In this document: piece after piece, positions 16,445-26,015 of the stretch
Layout: each line of letters begins with the position of its first letter
Numbering within the stretch: position 1 is the stretch's first letter
Made by a program: the position numbers and the translations under genes
Assembly: GCA_964636985.1 (NCBI GenBank)
Contig: CAZWSX010000006.1
Coordinates: 1 to 64,000 of the forward strand
Reading direction: 5' to 3'
Source: CAZWSX01 sp964636985
GTDB lineage: Bacteria; Planctomycetota; Planctomycetia; Pirellulales; Pirellulaceae
DNA length: 64,000 bases
The notes under the pieces: generated by a model
Told to the model about the DNA's origin: nothing
What the model saw: only the letters and a program-made list of their open reading frames with translations
Databases searched by the model: none

Positions 16445-16621
16445 CCTCAATGCCCTCTTCGGCGGACACCCGCATATAGACAAGAGGAGGTGCTCCTGCG
16501 AGACACCCTCCTCTTACGATCATTTCAGGTCGGTTTGTCTAGGACACTCGTCAGCGACTGTCTGACAAACGTTACGACGACGTTCCAATTATTTTCCACC
16601 AGTTCGCAAGCGTCAAACAAA

Positions 16622-17596
16622 ATGTCGGCAAAAGCAAAGATGGAACCCGCATTCGATTGGCGTGCTACGGGACGCCGATTCTACGGGTACAACTTTTACC
16701 TAAAACGACGGTTCGGCCACCGCGTTCAAAAAGTGAGCATTGATGCTGGCTTTACTTGCCCAAATGTCGACGGTACCGTCGCTTTGGGAGGCTGCAACTT
16801 TTGTGACAATCGTTCCTTCAGCCCCAGCCGACGCGTTAAAAGGGCGGATGTGATCGACCAGATCGACGACGGCATCCGCCGGATGCGAAACCGCTACGAG
16901 GACTGCAGCCACTTTCTGGCCTACTTCCAACCCGCAACCAATACCTACGCCCCAGTCGAACGCCTGCGGCCGCTCTTTGAACGCGCTTTAACTCACCCCC
17001 AAGTGGTAGGGATGGCGATTGGAACACGCAGCGACTGCGTTCCCAACGACGTCCTCGACTTGCTCCAGGAACTTGCAGGCCGCACTTATCTTTCGGTGGA
17101 GTACGGTTTGCAATCGATTCACAACCGTTCTCTAGAGTGGATGAACCGCGGGCACGACTATCAATCGTTTGTCGACGCCGTCGAACGAAGCCGCGGCCGT
17201 GGCTTTGAAATCTGTGCTCACATCATCCTTGGCATTCCAGGCGAGTCGCACGCCGAGATGATGGCCACGGCCGATGAGATGGCCCGCCTCAAGATCGACG
17301 CCGTCAAGGTTCACAACTTATATGCGGTGAAGCGGACGTCGCTCGGCGACCAAGTGGAACGTGGTGAAGTCACGCTCATGGAGCGCGACGAATATGTCGC
17401 GACGCTGGTCGATTTTCTGGAACGCATTCCGCCGACGACGATCGTAGAACGCACCAGTGGCGACGCGCCGCCCGATTATTTCATCGGGCCGCAGTGGTGC
17501 TTGGATAAGCAAAACACCCGCAATGCCATCGAGGCCGAGTTTGTAAGACGCGACACATGGCAGGGACGGTTGTATTCGTCGCCAGCGAGCCCTTGA
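16622..17596 (+). CDS. Radical SAM protein, YhcC type (TIGR01212-like)
   Basis: 324-residue radical SAM enzyme. The iron-sulfur cluster motif is the long-spaced form CPNVDGTVALGGCNFC (Cys-x12-Cys-x2-Cys) typical of YhcC/Elp3-like proteins, followed by YFQPATNTYA, GTRSDCVPNDVLDLL and EYGLQSIHNRSLEWMNRGHDY, all shared with that family. The reaction in vivo is not established for the family. ATG 16622 (MSAKAK) or ATG 16640 (MEPAFDW) could start it; the longer form is used here. A macro-domain gene follows 31 bases downstream on the same strand, so the two are probably co-transcribed. Confidence 0.92.
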   Translation: MSAKAKMEPAFDWRATGRRFYGYNFYLKRRFGHRVQKVSIDAGFTCPNVDGTVALGGCNFCDNRSFSPSRRVKRADVIDQIDDGIRRMRNRYEDCSHFLAYFQPATNTYAPVERLRPLFERALTHPQVVGMAIGTRSDCVPNDVLDLLQELAGRTYLSVEYGLQSIHNRSLEWMNRGHDYQSFVDAVERSRGRGFEICAHIILGIPGESHAEMMATADEMARLKIDAVKVHNLYAVKRTSLGDQVERGEVTLMERDEYVATLVDFLERIPPTTIVERTSGDAPPDYFIGPQWCLDKQNTRNAIEAEFVRRDTWQGRLYSSPASP

Positions 17597-17627
17597 TTTT
17601 GCTCCACGACATCGGAGTGCGTATCGC

Positions 17628-18098
17628 GTGAACGTAACCCTCGTTGACGGCGATCTCCTCGATCAGGATGTCGAGGTAATCGTCAACGCGTGGAATCGCA
17701 ACATCATTCCCTGGTGGCTGCTTCTTCCTCAAGGCGTTTCGGGAGCCATCAAGCGACGGGCAGGGTTGCAGCCGTTTTATGAATTGGGAAGACTCGGGCC
17801 GATTCCGCTCGGGCATGCCGTTGCGACGTCGGCGGGGCGGTTGCCGTTCAAGGCCATCGTTCATGTGGCCGGCATCAACATGTTTTGGCGATCGTCCGAG
17901 CGGTCGGTCCGCGACTCGGTGCGAAACGCCATTCAACTTGCCAGCGATCGCGGGTACCGATCGATCGCTATTCCGCTGATTGGCGCCGGCTCAGGCGGAG
18001 GCAACGCCGATAAGATCACGGCGTTTATCCAAGAGGAACTGACTCGGTGTCAGTTCGATGGCGAAGTCAGGATCGTCCGCTTCGCCAAAAAGCGTTAG
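17628..18098 (+). CDS. Macro-domain protein (ADP-ribose binding or hydrolase)
   Basis: 156 residues, the size of a stand-alone macro domain. Seen: LVDGDLLDQDVEVIVNAWN (the GDI/VNAAN-like element), GVSGAIKRRAG, and the late loop IPLIGAGSGGG corresponding to the glycine-rich phosphate-binding loop. Macro domains bind ADP-ribose, and some remove it from proteins or nucleic acids. The usual second Asn of the VNAAN pair is Trp (VNAWN), so hydrolase activity is uncertain. It starts at a GTG and follows the radical SAM gene closely. Confidence 0.87.
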   Translation: MNVTLVDGDLLDQDVEVIVNAWNRNIIPWWLLLPQGVSGAIKRRAGLQPFYELGRLGPIPLGHAVATSAGRLPFKAIVHVAGINMFWRSSERSVRDSVRNAIQLASDRGYRSIAIPLIGAGSGGGNADKITAFIQEELTRCQFDGEVRIVRFAKKR

Positions 18099-18117
18099 CT
18101 CTGGGTCGCAATCGCTT

Positions 18118-19113
18118 CTACCAGGCCCATCCCGCGCGCAGTTCATCGTTCACGATGGCGCCTGTCGGCCACACGCCCGACTTGAGCCCCACAATGTTGC
18201 GGGCCGACTCAATCCCCATGTTTTCCAGCGAGAGCTTGTCCATGCCGCCTAGGTGCGGCGCCAAGATGACGTTGGGGGCGTGGAGCAGGGGATTGTCGGC
18301 GAGGGGCGGTTCGATCGCGAAGACGTCAATGCAAGCCGCTCGCAGATGGCCTTTGTGCAGCGCCTCGGCCAGATCCGCTTCAGCGACGAGGCTGCCGCGC
18401 GCGGTGTTGACGAGCGTTGACCCCGGCTTCATCAGCGCCAGCGTTTCGCGGCGGATCAGGTTCGCGGTTTCGGGAGTCGCAGGGCAGTGCAGGCTTACAT
18501 AGTCGCTTTCGGCCAGCAACTGCGGCAGGTCGACCAATTTCAGATTGTGCTGTTCCACGAAGTTCAAATCAGGATAGCGTTCGTGCACGAGCACGTTCAT
18601 GCCTAGCGCCCGCACGCGGACCGCCATGCTGCGGCCGATGCGTCCCAGGCCGATCAGTCCGATCGTCTTGCCGCGAATGGGTTCCGTTAGTTGGCGAGCC
18701 CATTGTCCGGCTCGGACTTCGGCATCGTTGAGAAGGACGTTCTTCGCCGCCGCCAACATCATCGCCAGCGCGTGTTCGGCCACGCACTCGTGATTGGCCG
18801 TGGGGGTGATTGCGAGCGCGATCTTGCGCGACGTCGCCGTGGGAACGTCGACGCGGTCGTATCCCACGCCCGAGCGAGCCACGACCCGCAGTTTGGGAAG
18901 CGCCTTCAAAACCGTGGCGGAGTACGATTCTCCGCCCGCGATCACGGCATCGACGTTCTTGAGTTCATCGATCGTCGCTTCGTCCGAAAGGCGTCCGCGC
19001 GCGAGTGTCCCGTCCTTTGGGTAGACAACTTCGAAACCAGCGTCGCGGAGAATTCCGGCGCACGGCGCGTTGGGATCAATCAGATGTTCCGGCGTGATGA
19101 TGCAAACAGGCAT
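18118..19113 (-). CDS. D-2-hydroxyacid dehydrogenase (SerA-like)
   Basis: 331-residue NAD-dependent dehydrogenase of the D-isomer-specific 2-hydroxyacid family, interconverting 2-oxo and 2-hydroxy acids. Seen: GLIGLGRIGRSM (nucleotide-binding loop, about 152-163), and the catalytic set Arg239 in NTARGSL, Glu268 in IEPP and His287 in APHLGG. It lacks the C-terminal ACT/ASB domains of full SerA, so it is more like GhrB or phosphoglycerate-dehydrogenase-like enzymes. The start at 19113 leaves 47 bases after the dioxygenase stop. It is the last gene of the four-gene minus-strand operon with sugar-acid catabolic enzymes. Confidence 0.93.
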   Translation of the reverse strand: MPVCIITPEHLIDPNAPCAGILRDAGFEVVYPKDGTLARGRLSDEATIDELKNVDAVIAGGESYSATVLKALPKLRVVARSGVGYDRVDVPTATSRKIALAITPTANHECVAEHALAMMLAAAKNVLLNDAEVRAGQWARQLTEPIRGKTIGLIGLGRIGRSMAVRVRALGMNVLVHERYPDLNFVEQHNLKLVDLPQLLAESDYVSLHCPATPETANLIRRETLALMKPGSTLVNTARGSLVAEADLAEALHKGHLRAACIDVFAIEPPLADNPLLHAPNVILAPHLGGMDKLSLENMGIESARNIVGLKSGVWPTGAIVNDELRAGWAW

Positions 19114-19160
19114 GGGGCGTTGTTTCCAGGCGGGGAGGAATACGAATCGTGGTGGGATGG

Positions 19161-20000
19161 TCAGTCTTGGGAGGGGCGTTGGGGATTGGCCCAGTAGCCG
19201 GCTTCGTCGCGGCCTCGGACGACGACTCCCTTCTTGTGCCAGTCGGCGCCGGCGCGCACGTCGGGCGTGCAATATCGTAGCGTCAATCCGCAGCGGCGGC
19301 GCGACGAGGTATTGGCATCCGACCCGTGGAGCAGCAAGTCGCTGTGAATCGAGGCCTGCCCGGCCTCGAGTTCGTCGTAGACCACGGTGCCGTATTGCTC
19401 GGCGTTCTCGACCGTTTGGTTGAGAACGTTGTGTTCCGCTTCATTGCTGGGGCGGTACGTCAGATGGCCGAAGTGGTGTGAGCCGGCCACGAATCGCATG
19501 CACGCGTTATCGCGGTGGGCCGAATCGATGGCCAGCCATACGGTGGCGGTCTTCGACGGTGACATGGGCCAATAGCTGGCATCTTGATGCCACGCCACCG
19601 TTTTTCCGTCGCCCGGCATTTTGCAGAAGAAGTGCGAGCCCCAGCCAATCACGTTGTCGCCGAGGATATCGGCCACGCAATCAACAATCGCCGGCGCGGT
19701 GAGCAAGTCGTAAACGTATCCGTAACGGAGGTGGGCCGTACTGATCGAGTAGCTGTTTCCACCTGCGGCCACCACTTCTTCCAGTAAGCGATCAAAGTAA
19801 CGTCGATGGGCATCGGCCTGGTCCCGGTCGAACATCGTGACCGGCGCGACATAGCCATCGCGATTGAAACCCTCGATCTGGCTCAGCGTCAATCGCTTTG
19901 GGTTGGTGGTCGTGCTGGGATGGAAATGCAGGTCTCGCTCAAGTTGACTGAGATCGTCGGTGCCGGGGATCGTCGCAAATTGAGGCGAGGTGTCAGACAT
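19161..20000 (-). CDS. Phytanoyl-CoA dioxygenase (PhyH) family protein
   Basis: 279-residue Fe(II)/2-oxoglutarate dioxygenase. The facial triad is visible: His138 and Asp140 in WHQDASYW and the distal His225 in LLLHGSDAN, followed by Arg235/236 in the position that binds 2-oxoglutarate. The double-stranded beta-helix segments TATVWLAID and MRFVAGSHHFGH fit the PhyH family. Members hydroxylate varied small molecules, so the substrate is open. It lies third in the operon with a 2-oxoglutarate-forming dehydrogenase upstream, so the operon both makes and uses 2-oxoglutarate. Confidence 0.93.
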   Translation of the reverse strand: MSDTSPQFATIPGTDDLSQLERDLHFHPSTTTNPKRLTLSQIEGFNRDGYVAPVTMFDRDQADAHRRYFDRLLEEVVAAGGNSYSISTAHLRYGYVYDLLTAPAIVDCVADILGDNVIGWGSHFFCKMPGDGKTVAWHQDASYWPMSPSKTATVWLAIDSAHRDNACMRFVAGSHHFGHLTYRPSNEAEHNVLNQTVENAEQYGTVVYDELEAGQASIHSDLLLHGSDANTSSRRRCGLTLRYCTPDVRAGADWHKKGVVVRGRDEAGYWANPQRPSQD

Positions 20001-20068
20001 CGGTCACGTTCCTTAACTCTGCACGGCAACTCAGTACAGCAACTCAGCAAAGCGCAAACGCGAGGCAG

Positions 20069-21652
20069 CTAGACGTGAACATCGTCCTTGGTCCATTGCC
20101 CATCAATGCAGCGCCAAGCTCGTGGATGAGGATTGGCGTTTTGCAGAAGTGGCGGCAAGCGGTTGGGCCGCACACCGTCCCAACACTGCAACACTGCGAA
20201 GCGGCGGATCGACGTGGGGATGCCAACCGCCGTGAAGCCGGGATGGCCGGTTGAGGGATAGGGCCCGCCGTGATTCATGGCCGGGCTCACCGCTACGCCG
20301 GTCGGCATCTTGTCGTTGAGAAGCCGTCCGACTTTCGGTCGCAGATGGCGAGCCACGGTTGCATACGCTTCGTCGTCGCTCCCCTTCGTATCGCTGTAGA
20401 CGCAGCCGGTCAGGTTCCCTTCGAGTTGATCCAGAATTGCCGCGAGCTGCGCCAAGTCATCGGCGACGACGAAGAGAGACGCGTTGCCGAAGGCCTCGCC
20501 TTGCAGCCCATGCGGATTGGCAAGGAATGCCTTACCCGACACACGCAGGAGCGTATTGGGATACGCATAGCGGCTGGTATCGCTCGCTCCCTCAGGCGTC
20601 AATCGTTTGGCGCCGGCGGCGATCAGGCCGGCGACACCTTTTTCGAGACTTCCCAACACTCCTTTGGAAAGGAGCGTTCCGACAGGCGCCTCGGCAAACT
20701 TACTCGCGACGGTCGAGACGAGCTTCTCACTCGAATCGCCCGCTACAAGTAACACCAAGCCAGGATTCGTACAGAACTGACCGGTCCCCATCAAGCAGCT
20801 GCCAACGAACTGCGAGACGACGTCGTCGAAGCGTTCGCTCAAGGCACCAGGAAGAATCACAACGGGATTGACGCTTGAAAGCTCGAGATAGATCGGCTTG
20901 CCAGCTTGATCGGCTGCCCGCTTAAGTGTTAATCCGGCTTCGCGGGCGCCGGTGTAGCCCGTCGCGCCGACGCGTGGATCGGAAACCAGCCTCTCGCCAT
21001 CAGCATGAGCCGTTCGGTAGATCAACTGCACCGTGGCGGGGGGAAGTTTCGTGTCGGCCACCGCGAGCGCTGCCTCTTCGGCCAGCAAACGCGTTGTTCC
21101 AGGGTGAGAGCTGTTTGCCTTGGCAATCACCGGGTTGCCGGCCGCGATGGCTGCGGCAAAGTCGCCACCCGACGCGCTGTTGAAGGCAAAAGGGAAATTG
21201 TTCGGACCAAACACACAGACCGGCCCAATCGGTGCGAGCATCGACCGCAGTCCACCCTTGGTATCGATGATCGGCTCTCGCCAGCTGCCTTCGCGGGCCG
21301 CTGTAGCCGCTTGTCGCAATTGGCCGCTCGTGCGCGGAAGTTCCACATCGCCTAGCCGCGGAGTTTTGGGGAGCGCCGTTTCGCTGTGCGCCATTTCGAC
21401 GAGCTCGACCTTGCGGGCTTCGATGCGCTCGGCGAACCGTTCTAGAAAGGCCGCGAGCCGTTCGGCCGGCAGGTCTCGCAGGATCTCGAACGCGCTGGCC
21501 GCTGCCGCCAGCGCTGCTTCGCAGTCGGACCAGTTGCTGACCGGGTATTCGTCTGCGTGGGGACTGCGCGTGGCAGGGTTATCGGCACGAAACCATCCCG
21601 AGGCCGAGGCATCGCGCCACATTCCGCCAATCAACACCCGCTGCCGTGACAT
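20069..21652 (-). CDS. Aldehyde dehydrogenase, probable 2,5-dioxovalerate (alpha-ketoglutarate semialdehyde) dehydrogenase
   Basis: 527-residue ALDH-superfamily enzyme. Seen: GPNNFPFAF (150-158) with the catalytic Asn, AKANSSHPGT with Lys178, Glu257 in YLELSSVNPV and the nucleophile Cys294 in GQFCTNPG. The GPNNFPFAFN, ELSSVNPV and GQFCTNPG signatures are those of alpha-ketoglutaric-semialdehyde dehydrogenases rather than general ALDHs. The reaction is 2,5-dioxovalerate plus NAD(P)+ to 2-oxoglutarate, the last step of non-phosphorylative pentose or hexuronate oxidation. Its upstream neighbour is a FAH-family 2-keto-3-deoxy-acid dehydratase candidate, the step just before it, which strengthens the assignment. 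Confidence 0.93.
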   Translation of the reverse strand: MSRQRVLIGGMWRDASASGWFRADNPATRSPHADEYPVSNWSDCEAALAAAASAFEILRDLPAERLAAFLERFAERIEARKVELVEMAHSETALPKTPRLGDVELPRTSGQLRQAATAAREGSWREPIIDTKGGLRSMLAPIGPVCVFGPNNFPFAFNSASGGDFAAAIAAGNPVIAKANSSHPGTTRLLAEEAALAVADTKLPPATVQLIYRTAHADGERLVSDPRVGATGYTGAREAGLTLKRAADQAGKPIYLELSSVNPVVILPGALSERFDDVVSQFVGSCLMGTGQFCTNPGLVLLVAGDSSEKLVSTVASKFAEAPVGTLLSKGVLGSLEKGVAGLIAAGAKRLTPEGASDTSRYAYPNTLLRVSGKAFLANPHGLQGEAFGNASLFVVADDLAQLAAILDQLEGNLTGCVYSDTKGSDDEAYATVARHLRPKVGRLLNDKMPTGVAVSPAMNHGGPYPSTGHPGFTAVGIPTSIRRFAVLQCWDGVRPNRLPPLLQNANPHPRAWRCIDGQWTKDDVHV

Positions 21653-21729
21653 ATCGTTCGCTCAACACAAAGAAGGAAAGTTCCGTCAAACGGTCAAAAG
21701 GCCTGGTCCGGTTACAAAGACGGAGCAGG

Positions 21730-22587
21730 TTACCCTTGAACGATGGGGTTCTCGAGCACGCCGACGTGATCGATTTTGATGCCCACGATGTCGCCGGGAT
21801 GCAGCGTGAAATCCTTATCCGGAACGACTCCTGTTCCTGTCAGCAAGAATGCTCCGTGTGGGAACGAGTTGTCGCGGCCGAGCCATTCCACCAGGTCGGT
21901 CAGCGATCGCGCCATGTTGGCGACCGTGGTGGCGCCTTGGAACACGGGTTTGCCGCCGCGAACAATCTGCATGTGGATTCCCATCTCGTGGGCGGGCGGT
22001 GCGGCTGGTTCGAGCGCGATCCACGGGCCCAGTCCGCAGCATTGGTTGTAGACCTTTGCTTGCGGCAGATAGAGAGGATTCTCCCCTTCGATATCGCGCG
22101 AGCTCATGTCGTTGCCGACGGTGTAGCCAACAATTCGCAAATGGCTGTTCAGGACGAGCGTCAACTCCGGCTCGGGGACGTTCCACTTCGCGTCATATCG
22201 GATACGCAAGGGCTGGCCGTGTCCCGACACGCGGTGGGGCGAGGCCTTGAAGAAAATCTCCGGCCGCGGCGACGCATAGACTCGGTCGTAACAATCGGCC
22301 GCCGCTGCCGATTCTTCCATGCGGGCCGAGCGGCTTCGCTTGTACGTCACGCCGGCCGCCCAAACTTCCTGGCGGTCGATGGGAGCTTCGAGCAATACGG
22401 ACCGGAGGGGAAGCGACGAATGCCCCTGAACCAATAAGTCGACCACTTCGTGAGGAGCGTCGGCCTCGAGAATATCGGTGAGGGTCTGATATTGGTTGCC
22501 CGACATATTGAGCGGAATGATGACGTCGTCACGGACGACGCCGACGCCGGGATTGCCGTCGTGGAGGCGGAACTTTGCGATCTTCAT
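21730..22587 (-). CDS. Fumarylacetoacetate hydrolase family protein, probable 2-keto-3-deoxypentonate dehydratase
   Basis: 285 residues, first gene of the operon. The FAH fold is shown by the metal-ligand segment PEPELTLVL (Glu139, Glu141) with Asp160 in GNDMSSRDIEGENPLYLPQ and Lys178 in AKVY. The GNDMSSRDIEGENPLYLPQ form is typical of 2-keto-3-deoxy-D-arabinonate-type dehydratases, which yield 2,5-dioxovalerate. The start ATG at 22587 gives the MKIAKF-type N-terminus common to the family. The dehydrogenase that would oxidise its product follows after 77 bases. FAH proteins are versatile, so the substrate is inferred from context. Confidence 0.87.
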   Translation of the reverse strand: MKIAKFRLHDGNPGVGVVRDDVIIPLNMSGNQYQTLTDILEADAPHEVVDLLVQGHSSLPLRSVLLEAPIDRQEVWAAGVTYKRSRSARMEESAAAADCYDRVYASPRPEIFFKASPHRVSGHGQPLRIRYDAKWNVPEPELTLVLNSHLRIVGYTVGNDMSSRDIEGENPLYLPQAKVYNQCCGLGPWIALEPAAPPAHEMGIHMQIVRGGKPVFQGATTVANMARSLTDLVEWLGRDNSFPHGAFLLTGTGVVPDKDFTLHPGDIVGIKIDHVGVLENPIVQG

Positions 22588-22687
22588 GGGCTGGCCGAGA
22601 CGCCGGAGATTTTGGGATGCGGGGATTGCCACGGCGAAAGCCGCCATGGGAAAACCCTTACGTTAATCGCATCAGGGCCTGAAACAC

Positions 22688-22713
22688 AAGGACCGCCCGT
22701 GAAGGCGGTCCTT
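22688..22713 (-). terminator. Hairpin terminator after the TPR-CHAT gene
   Basis: Arms 22688-22697 (AAGGACCGCC) and 22704-22713 (GGCGGTCCTT) form a perfect 10-bp stem with a 6-base loop, 36 bases past the stop of the minus-strand CHAT gene. The following minus-strand bases TTGTGTTTC are only moderately T-rich; the plus-strand side has TTTTG. Confidence 0.78.
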
Positions 22714-22748
22714 TTGAGCAACGTTTTTACTCGAGGCCTACTTGAACT

Positions 22749-25700
22749 CTACTCGTGCGCGGGGTTTGCGGAGCTTACGCAGAAGGCTGCCCACAGTACG
22801 GGGTGAGCCCATTTCCCTTTCGATTTGAAGTCGTCGATCACGAATTTCTGCGCTTCCCCAAGCGCCTTGGGAGGCGCCATTCCTTCCGACAGATTCTTGA
22901 AGAACTGGATCATCAAGTCCGCCGTCTCCTGGTCGGGCACCGACCAGAGCGTCGAGGCCACCGATTCGGCCCCCGCCAGGTGGAAAGCCAACTGGAGGCT
23001 CGCGACACCTTCGCCATCCTTCACTTCCCCTTCGGCGGTATTGCAAGCGCTTAGCACCACCAACTTGGTTCCGTGCAGGTTCAAGCCGGCGATTTCGAGG
23101 CCGGTCATGAAACCGTCGTTCCCCGATTTTTGGCCGCGGACCTCATTCGCGTTCGACATACACAGGCCGGTCACCATCAGCGGGCTGAATTTCCACCGCG
23201 CTCCGGGAGGAGCGTCCATGCAATACCCGTGGGTGCTGAACATGGCAATCGATGGCCCTTTCAATTGGTCGGCAGCGCCTTCTGTCGCATGGGTCCGCTT
23301 CAAAACGAGGGGCTTTTTGCCACCGGCGAGTTTGACCAGGTAGGGCTCCACACCCTTGGCTTCCCGCGCGGCGCCAGGCAGCGGAGTGATTTCTCGTTCG
23401 CCCGGCGGAACCTTGCCGTAGTCGATATCGGTGAACATAGCAGGCGCGGGATCATCGGACCACTTTGTTCGGGACTTTGCTTCGGTAAGCATCCGGCCGC
23501 TAAGAACGGTGGTGATAGTCCGTTCCTGAATCATGTACTTCCCTTCGGAGCCCGTAATAAGGGCCGGCAGGGGGGCCTGCCAAAGCAGCGAGTCAGGGCT
23601 CAAGATCCAGTGATTGTATTTGGACAAGGTCGGCATCATCTTGCCGAACATATCCGTGCCAAGCTTTGACAGAAGCTGCTTTGCCGCCGATTCCGAGGCC
23701 GATTCAAAGTCGTACTTGCTCTTGATCTTGTCGGAGTCGGCTTTATTGATGACCAGCCCGCGCGCCGCGGCATTGGCGATCACGATCTCTCGATCCATAA
23801 GGGCTGCCGGACCCAGGTTGTGCCACGTTACGACATCCTTTCCGGCAGGAGGAATCACGATCGCGTAGTACACGTCGCCGATGACGGTGACATCCTTTTC
23901 CGAGAGCGCGAACGGCAGATTTCGGAACTTGACGAACTCGACCAAGACCGTGTCCTGGGGAAGGCGAGCTCGCACTTCGGCCACCGTCGTCCAGACCGGT
24001 GGTTGGTCTTTCGACCGCAGCGAGATCGCCATTTTTCGCGAGAGTTCTCGTTCGTCTTTGATCAGCTTCGGGAAGCCCTTTTGAAGCGTGTCCATCATCG
24101 CGCGAGCCTCTTTCTCGCTGCGGATGGTAATCTGCTTCTGAGTGAGCTTGTTCCAAAGTGCCGCCATCTCGCCGCGGGTCATCATCAGCTTTCGAATTTG
24201 CTCCTTTGCTTCGGGCGAATTCGATTTACGAACCTGCTCGAAGAACCTGGCGACCTGGCGCATTGATGCGCCTTTGCCGTTCAACACCCAGGCGGTGGCT
24301 TCTTCCGTAAAGCTTTGGTCGAAGGCCACGGCTTCCGCAGCCAGCGACATCGAGTAGTGATAGGAAGGACGCTCTTTGTCCTCCAGATAGAACATTTGCT
24401 CCGACTCGGTCATGCCCGAGAGCGCTCGGCTCAAGTGTTGATCGATGAGGTGCCGGTTTTGCGACACGTCGAACATCGTTTCGAGCCAGTCGCCTTGAAT
24501 TCCCTTCAGGCGTGCGATCTTGGTGGCCAGAAAGACTGTGGCCGGATCGTCCGCTCCCCGGCGCTTCTTGCGGATTTCGACGGCCTTCGTCCAGCACTCA
24601 CTCGCCTGATCGAGTCGATTGCCAATCGCGTGCGTCATTCCCAACGTTTCCAGAACGGTATCGTAGGCATGCGATCGCTCGACGGCGTTGCCCGCCTCGA
24701 TCGCCGCTCGATCGCTTTCCATTAGCTTGGCGGCTTCGTCCGGCTTGTTTTGATCGAGCAACAGTTCCGCCACTTTGATGTGGCAGTTGATGGCTGGGTC
24801 CGATAATTTGCCGAGCTTTTGCGAATAGATGTCGCCAGCCTTCCTAAGGCGGGCGCCGTTCTCCTCCAAGCCGCGTTTACTGTTCGCGCTCGCCGAGGCG
24901 AGGCCGAGGAGCGCATCGGCTACCTCGAGCGACATGTTGCCCGCTTTCTCGTCGGCGAGCTTTCGCGCTTCCTCAAACTTAGTGCGCGCATCGTTTTCCA
25001 GCCCTTTTTCGAGTACGATCTTCGCCGCGTACAGGTAGTTGACCACCATTTCCGCGTGCTTGTCGCCGAAGAGTTGCTTTTTGATCTTGGCCGAATCGTC
25101 GAACGACTGTTCCGCCCGCGACAGGTCGAGTCCTTGGAAGAGCGACTCACCGAGCGAATCGAGCGCGTGGGCATAGAACAGGTGGTCTTTGCCGTAGCTG
25201 TCCAGCATCTTAGCGACCGTCTTCTCGCGCATTTCCAGCGATTCGGAATAGTTGCCAGCTTGGAACAGATAACCCGATTCGTAGTGGCGGACCCGTTGGA
25301 CGCCGTGATAGTCGGCGGAAAACGCGGACGTTAGCGCGTCGACGGCCTGCTTGAACGAGACTTCGGCCTTGGCCATCTCGGCGGGATCGTCGGATCGGTA
25401 TTGAGCGACGGCCAGCGCTGTGAGCAGACGTCCTTGAACCCGCTGGTCGGCCTTATCGCTGGTCGCAACCAGCTTTGCGGCTTGGTCGCAAAGGGTCTTT
25501 GCATCTTCGAACTTTCGCTCGGCGATGCGCAGCCATGCCAACTCCGCCTGCGCCCGCGCCTTGGTGCGGCCGGGATTGGGTGCTTTGTCGCTGTTGTCGA
25601 TGGCGAACTTGAGCGCCTTTTCGGCTTCGTCGTATTCGCGCATGGCGATTTGCACCATGCCGCGGCGCCATTCCACATCGGCCATGATGGCCGGATCGGG

Positions 25701-26015
25701 CTTCTTCCCCATCGCGCTGACGATTTCGCGCAGCGTCGCCTTTGCTGCCTGGAATTTGCCGGCATCATATTGAGTTTCGGCCAACTCCATCATGATGCGA
25801 AACGTTTTGGCGTCGCTGTCGCCGTATTCATCTTTGGCATCGGTCTTGCACGCGTTCGCCAGCGACAATGCTTCTTTGATTTGTCCCTTTGCCAGTGCCA
25901 CTTTCCACTGGTCGATCTTCGTCTTGAGATCTTGTGCCGACGCTGAGAAGGTGTTGATGCAAACGAGAATCGCCGCGGCAACCGCGACGCTAAGTGACCG
26001 GAGCTTCCGTTTCAT
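22749..26015 (-). CDS. Secreted TPR-CHAT domain protein (caspase-like peptidase fold)
   Basis: 1088 residues. Residues 1-27 are a signal peptide (basic start, hydrophobic core, ASAQ). About 30-550 is a run of TPR-like helices with recurrent Ala/Leu patterns; the C-terminal third is a CHAT domain with the catalytic dyad visible as His in MFSTHGYC (about residue 928) and Cys in LSACNTAEGE (about 990). The last part (GAESVASTLWSVPD) is standard for the family. CHAT domains are caspase/separase-like proteases, usually cytosolic, so the clear signal peptide is notable. The substrate is unknown. It is transcribed alone and followed by a hairpin. Confidence 0.93.
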   Translation of the reverse strand: MKRKLRSLSVAVAAAILVCINTFSASAQDLKTKIDQWKVALAKGQIKEALSLANACKTDAKDEYGDSDAKTFRIMMELAETQYDAGKFQAAKATLREIVSAMGKKPDPAIMADVEWRRGMVQIAMREYDEAEKALKFAIDNSDKAPNPGRTKARAQAELAWLRIAERKFEDAKTLCDQAAKLVATSDKADQRVQGRLLTALAVAQYRSDDPAEMAKAEVSFKQAVDALTSAFSADYHGVQRVRHYESGYLFQAGNYSESLEMREKTVAKMLDSYGKDHLFYAHALDSLGESLFQGLDLSRAEQSFDDSAKIKKQLFGDKHAEMVVNYLYAAKIVLEKGLENDARTKFEEARKLADEKAGNMSLEVADALLGLASASANSKRGLEENGARLRKAGDIYSQKLGKLSDPAINCHIKVAELLLDQNKPDEAAKLMESDRAAIEAGNAVERSHAYDTVLETLGMTHAIGNRLDQASECWTKAVEIRKKRRGADDPATVFLATKIARLKGIQGDWLETMFDVSQNRHLIDQHLSRALSGMTESEQMFYLEDKERPSYHYSMSLAAEAVAFDQSFTEEATAWVLNGKGASMRQVARFFEQVRKSNSPEAKEQIRKLMMTRGEMAALWNKLTQKQITIRSEKEARAMMDTLQKGFPKLIKDERELSRKMAISLRSKDQPPVWTTVAEVRARLPQDTVLVEFVKFRNLPFALSEKDVTVIGDVYYAIVIPPAGKDVVTWHNLGPAALMDREIVIANAAARGLVINKADSDKIKSKYDFESASESAAKQLLSKLGTDMFGKMMPTLSKYNHWILSPDSLLWQAPLPALITGSEGKYMIQERTITTVLSGRMLTEAKSRTKWSDDPAPAMFTDIDYGKVPPGEREITPLPGAAREAKGVEPYLVKLAGGKKPLVLKRTHATEGAADQLKGPSIAMFSTHGYCMDAPPGARWKFSPLMVTGLCMSNANEVRGQKSGNDGFMTGLEIAGLNLHGTKLVVLSACNTAEGEVKDGEGVASLQLAFHLAGAESVASTLWSVPDQETADLMIQFFKNLSEGMAPPKALGEAQKFVIDDFKSKGKWAHPVLWAAFCVSSANPAHE

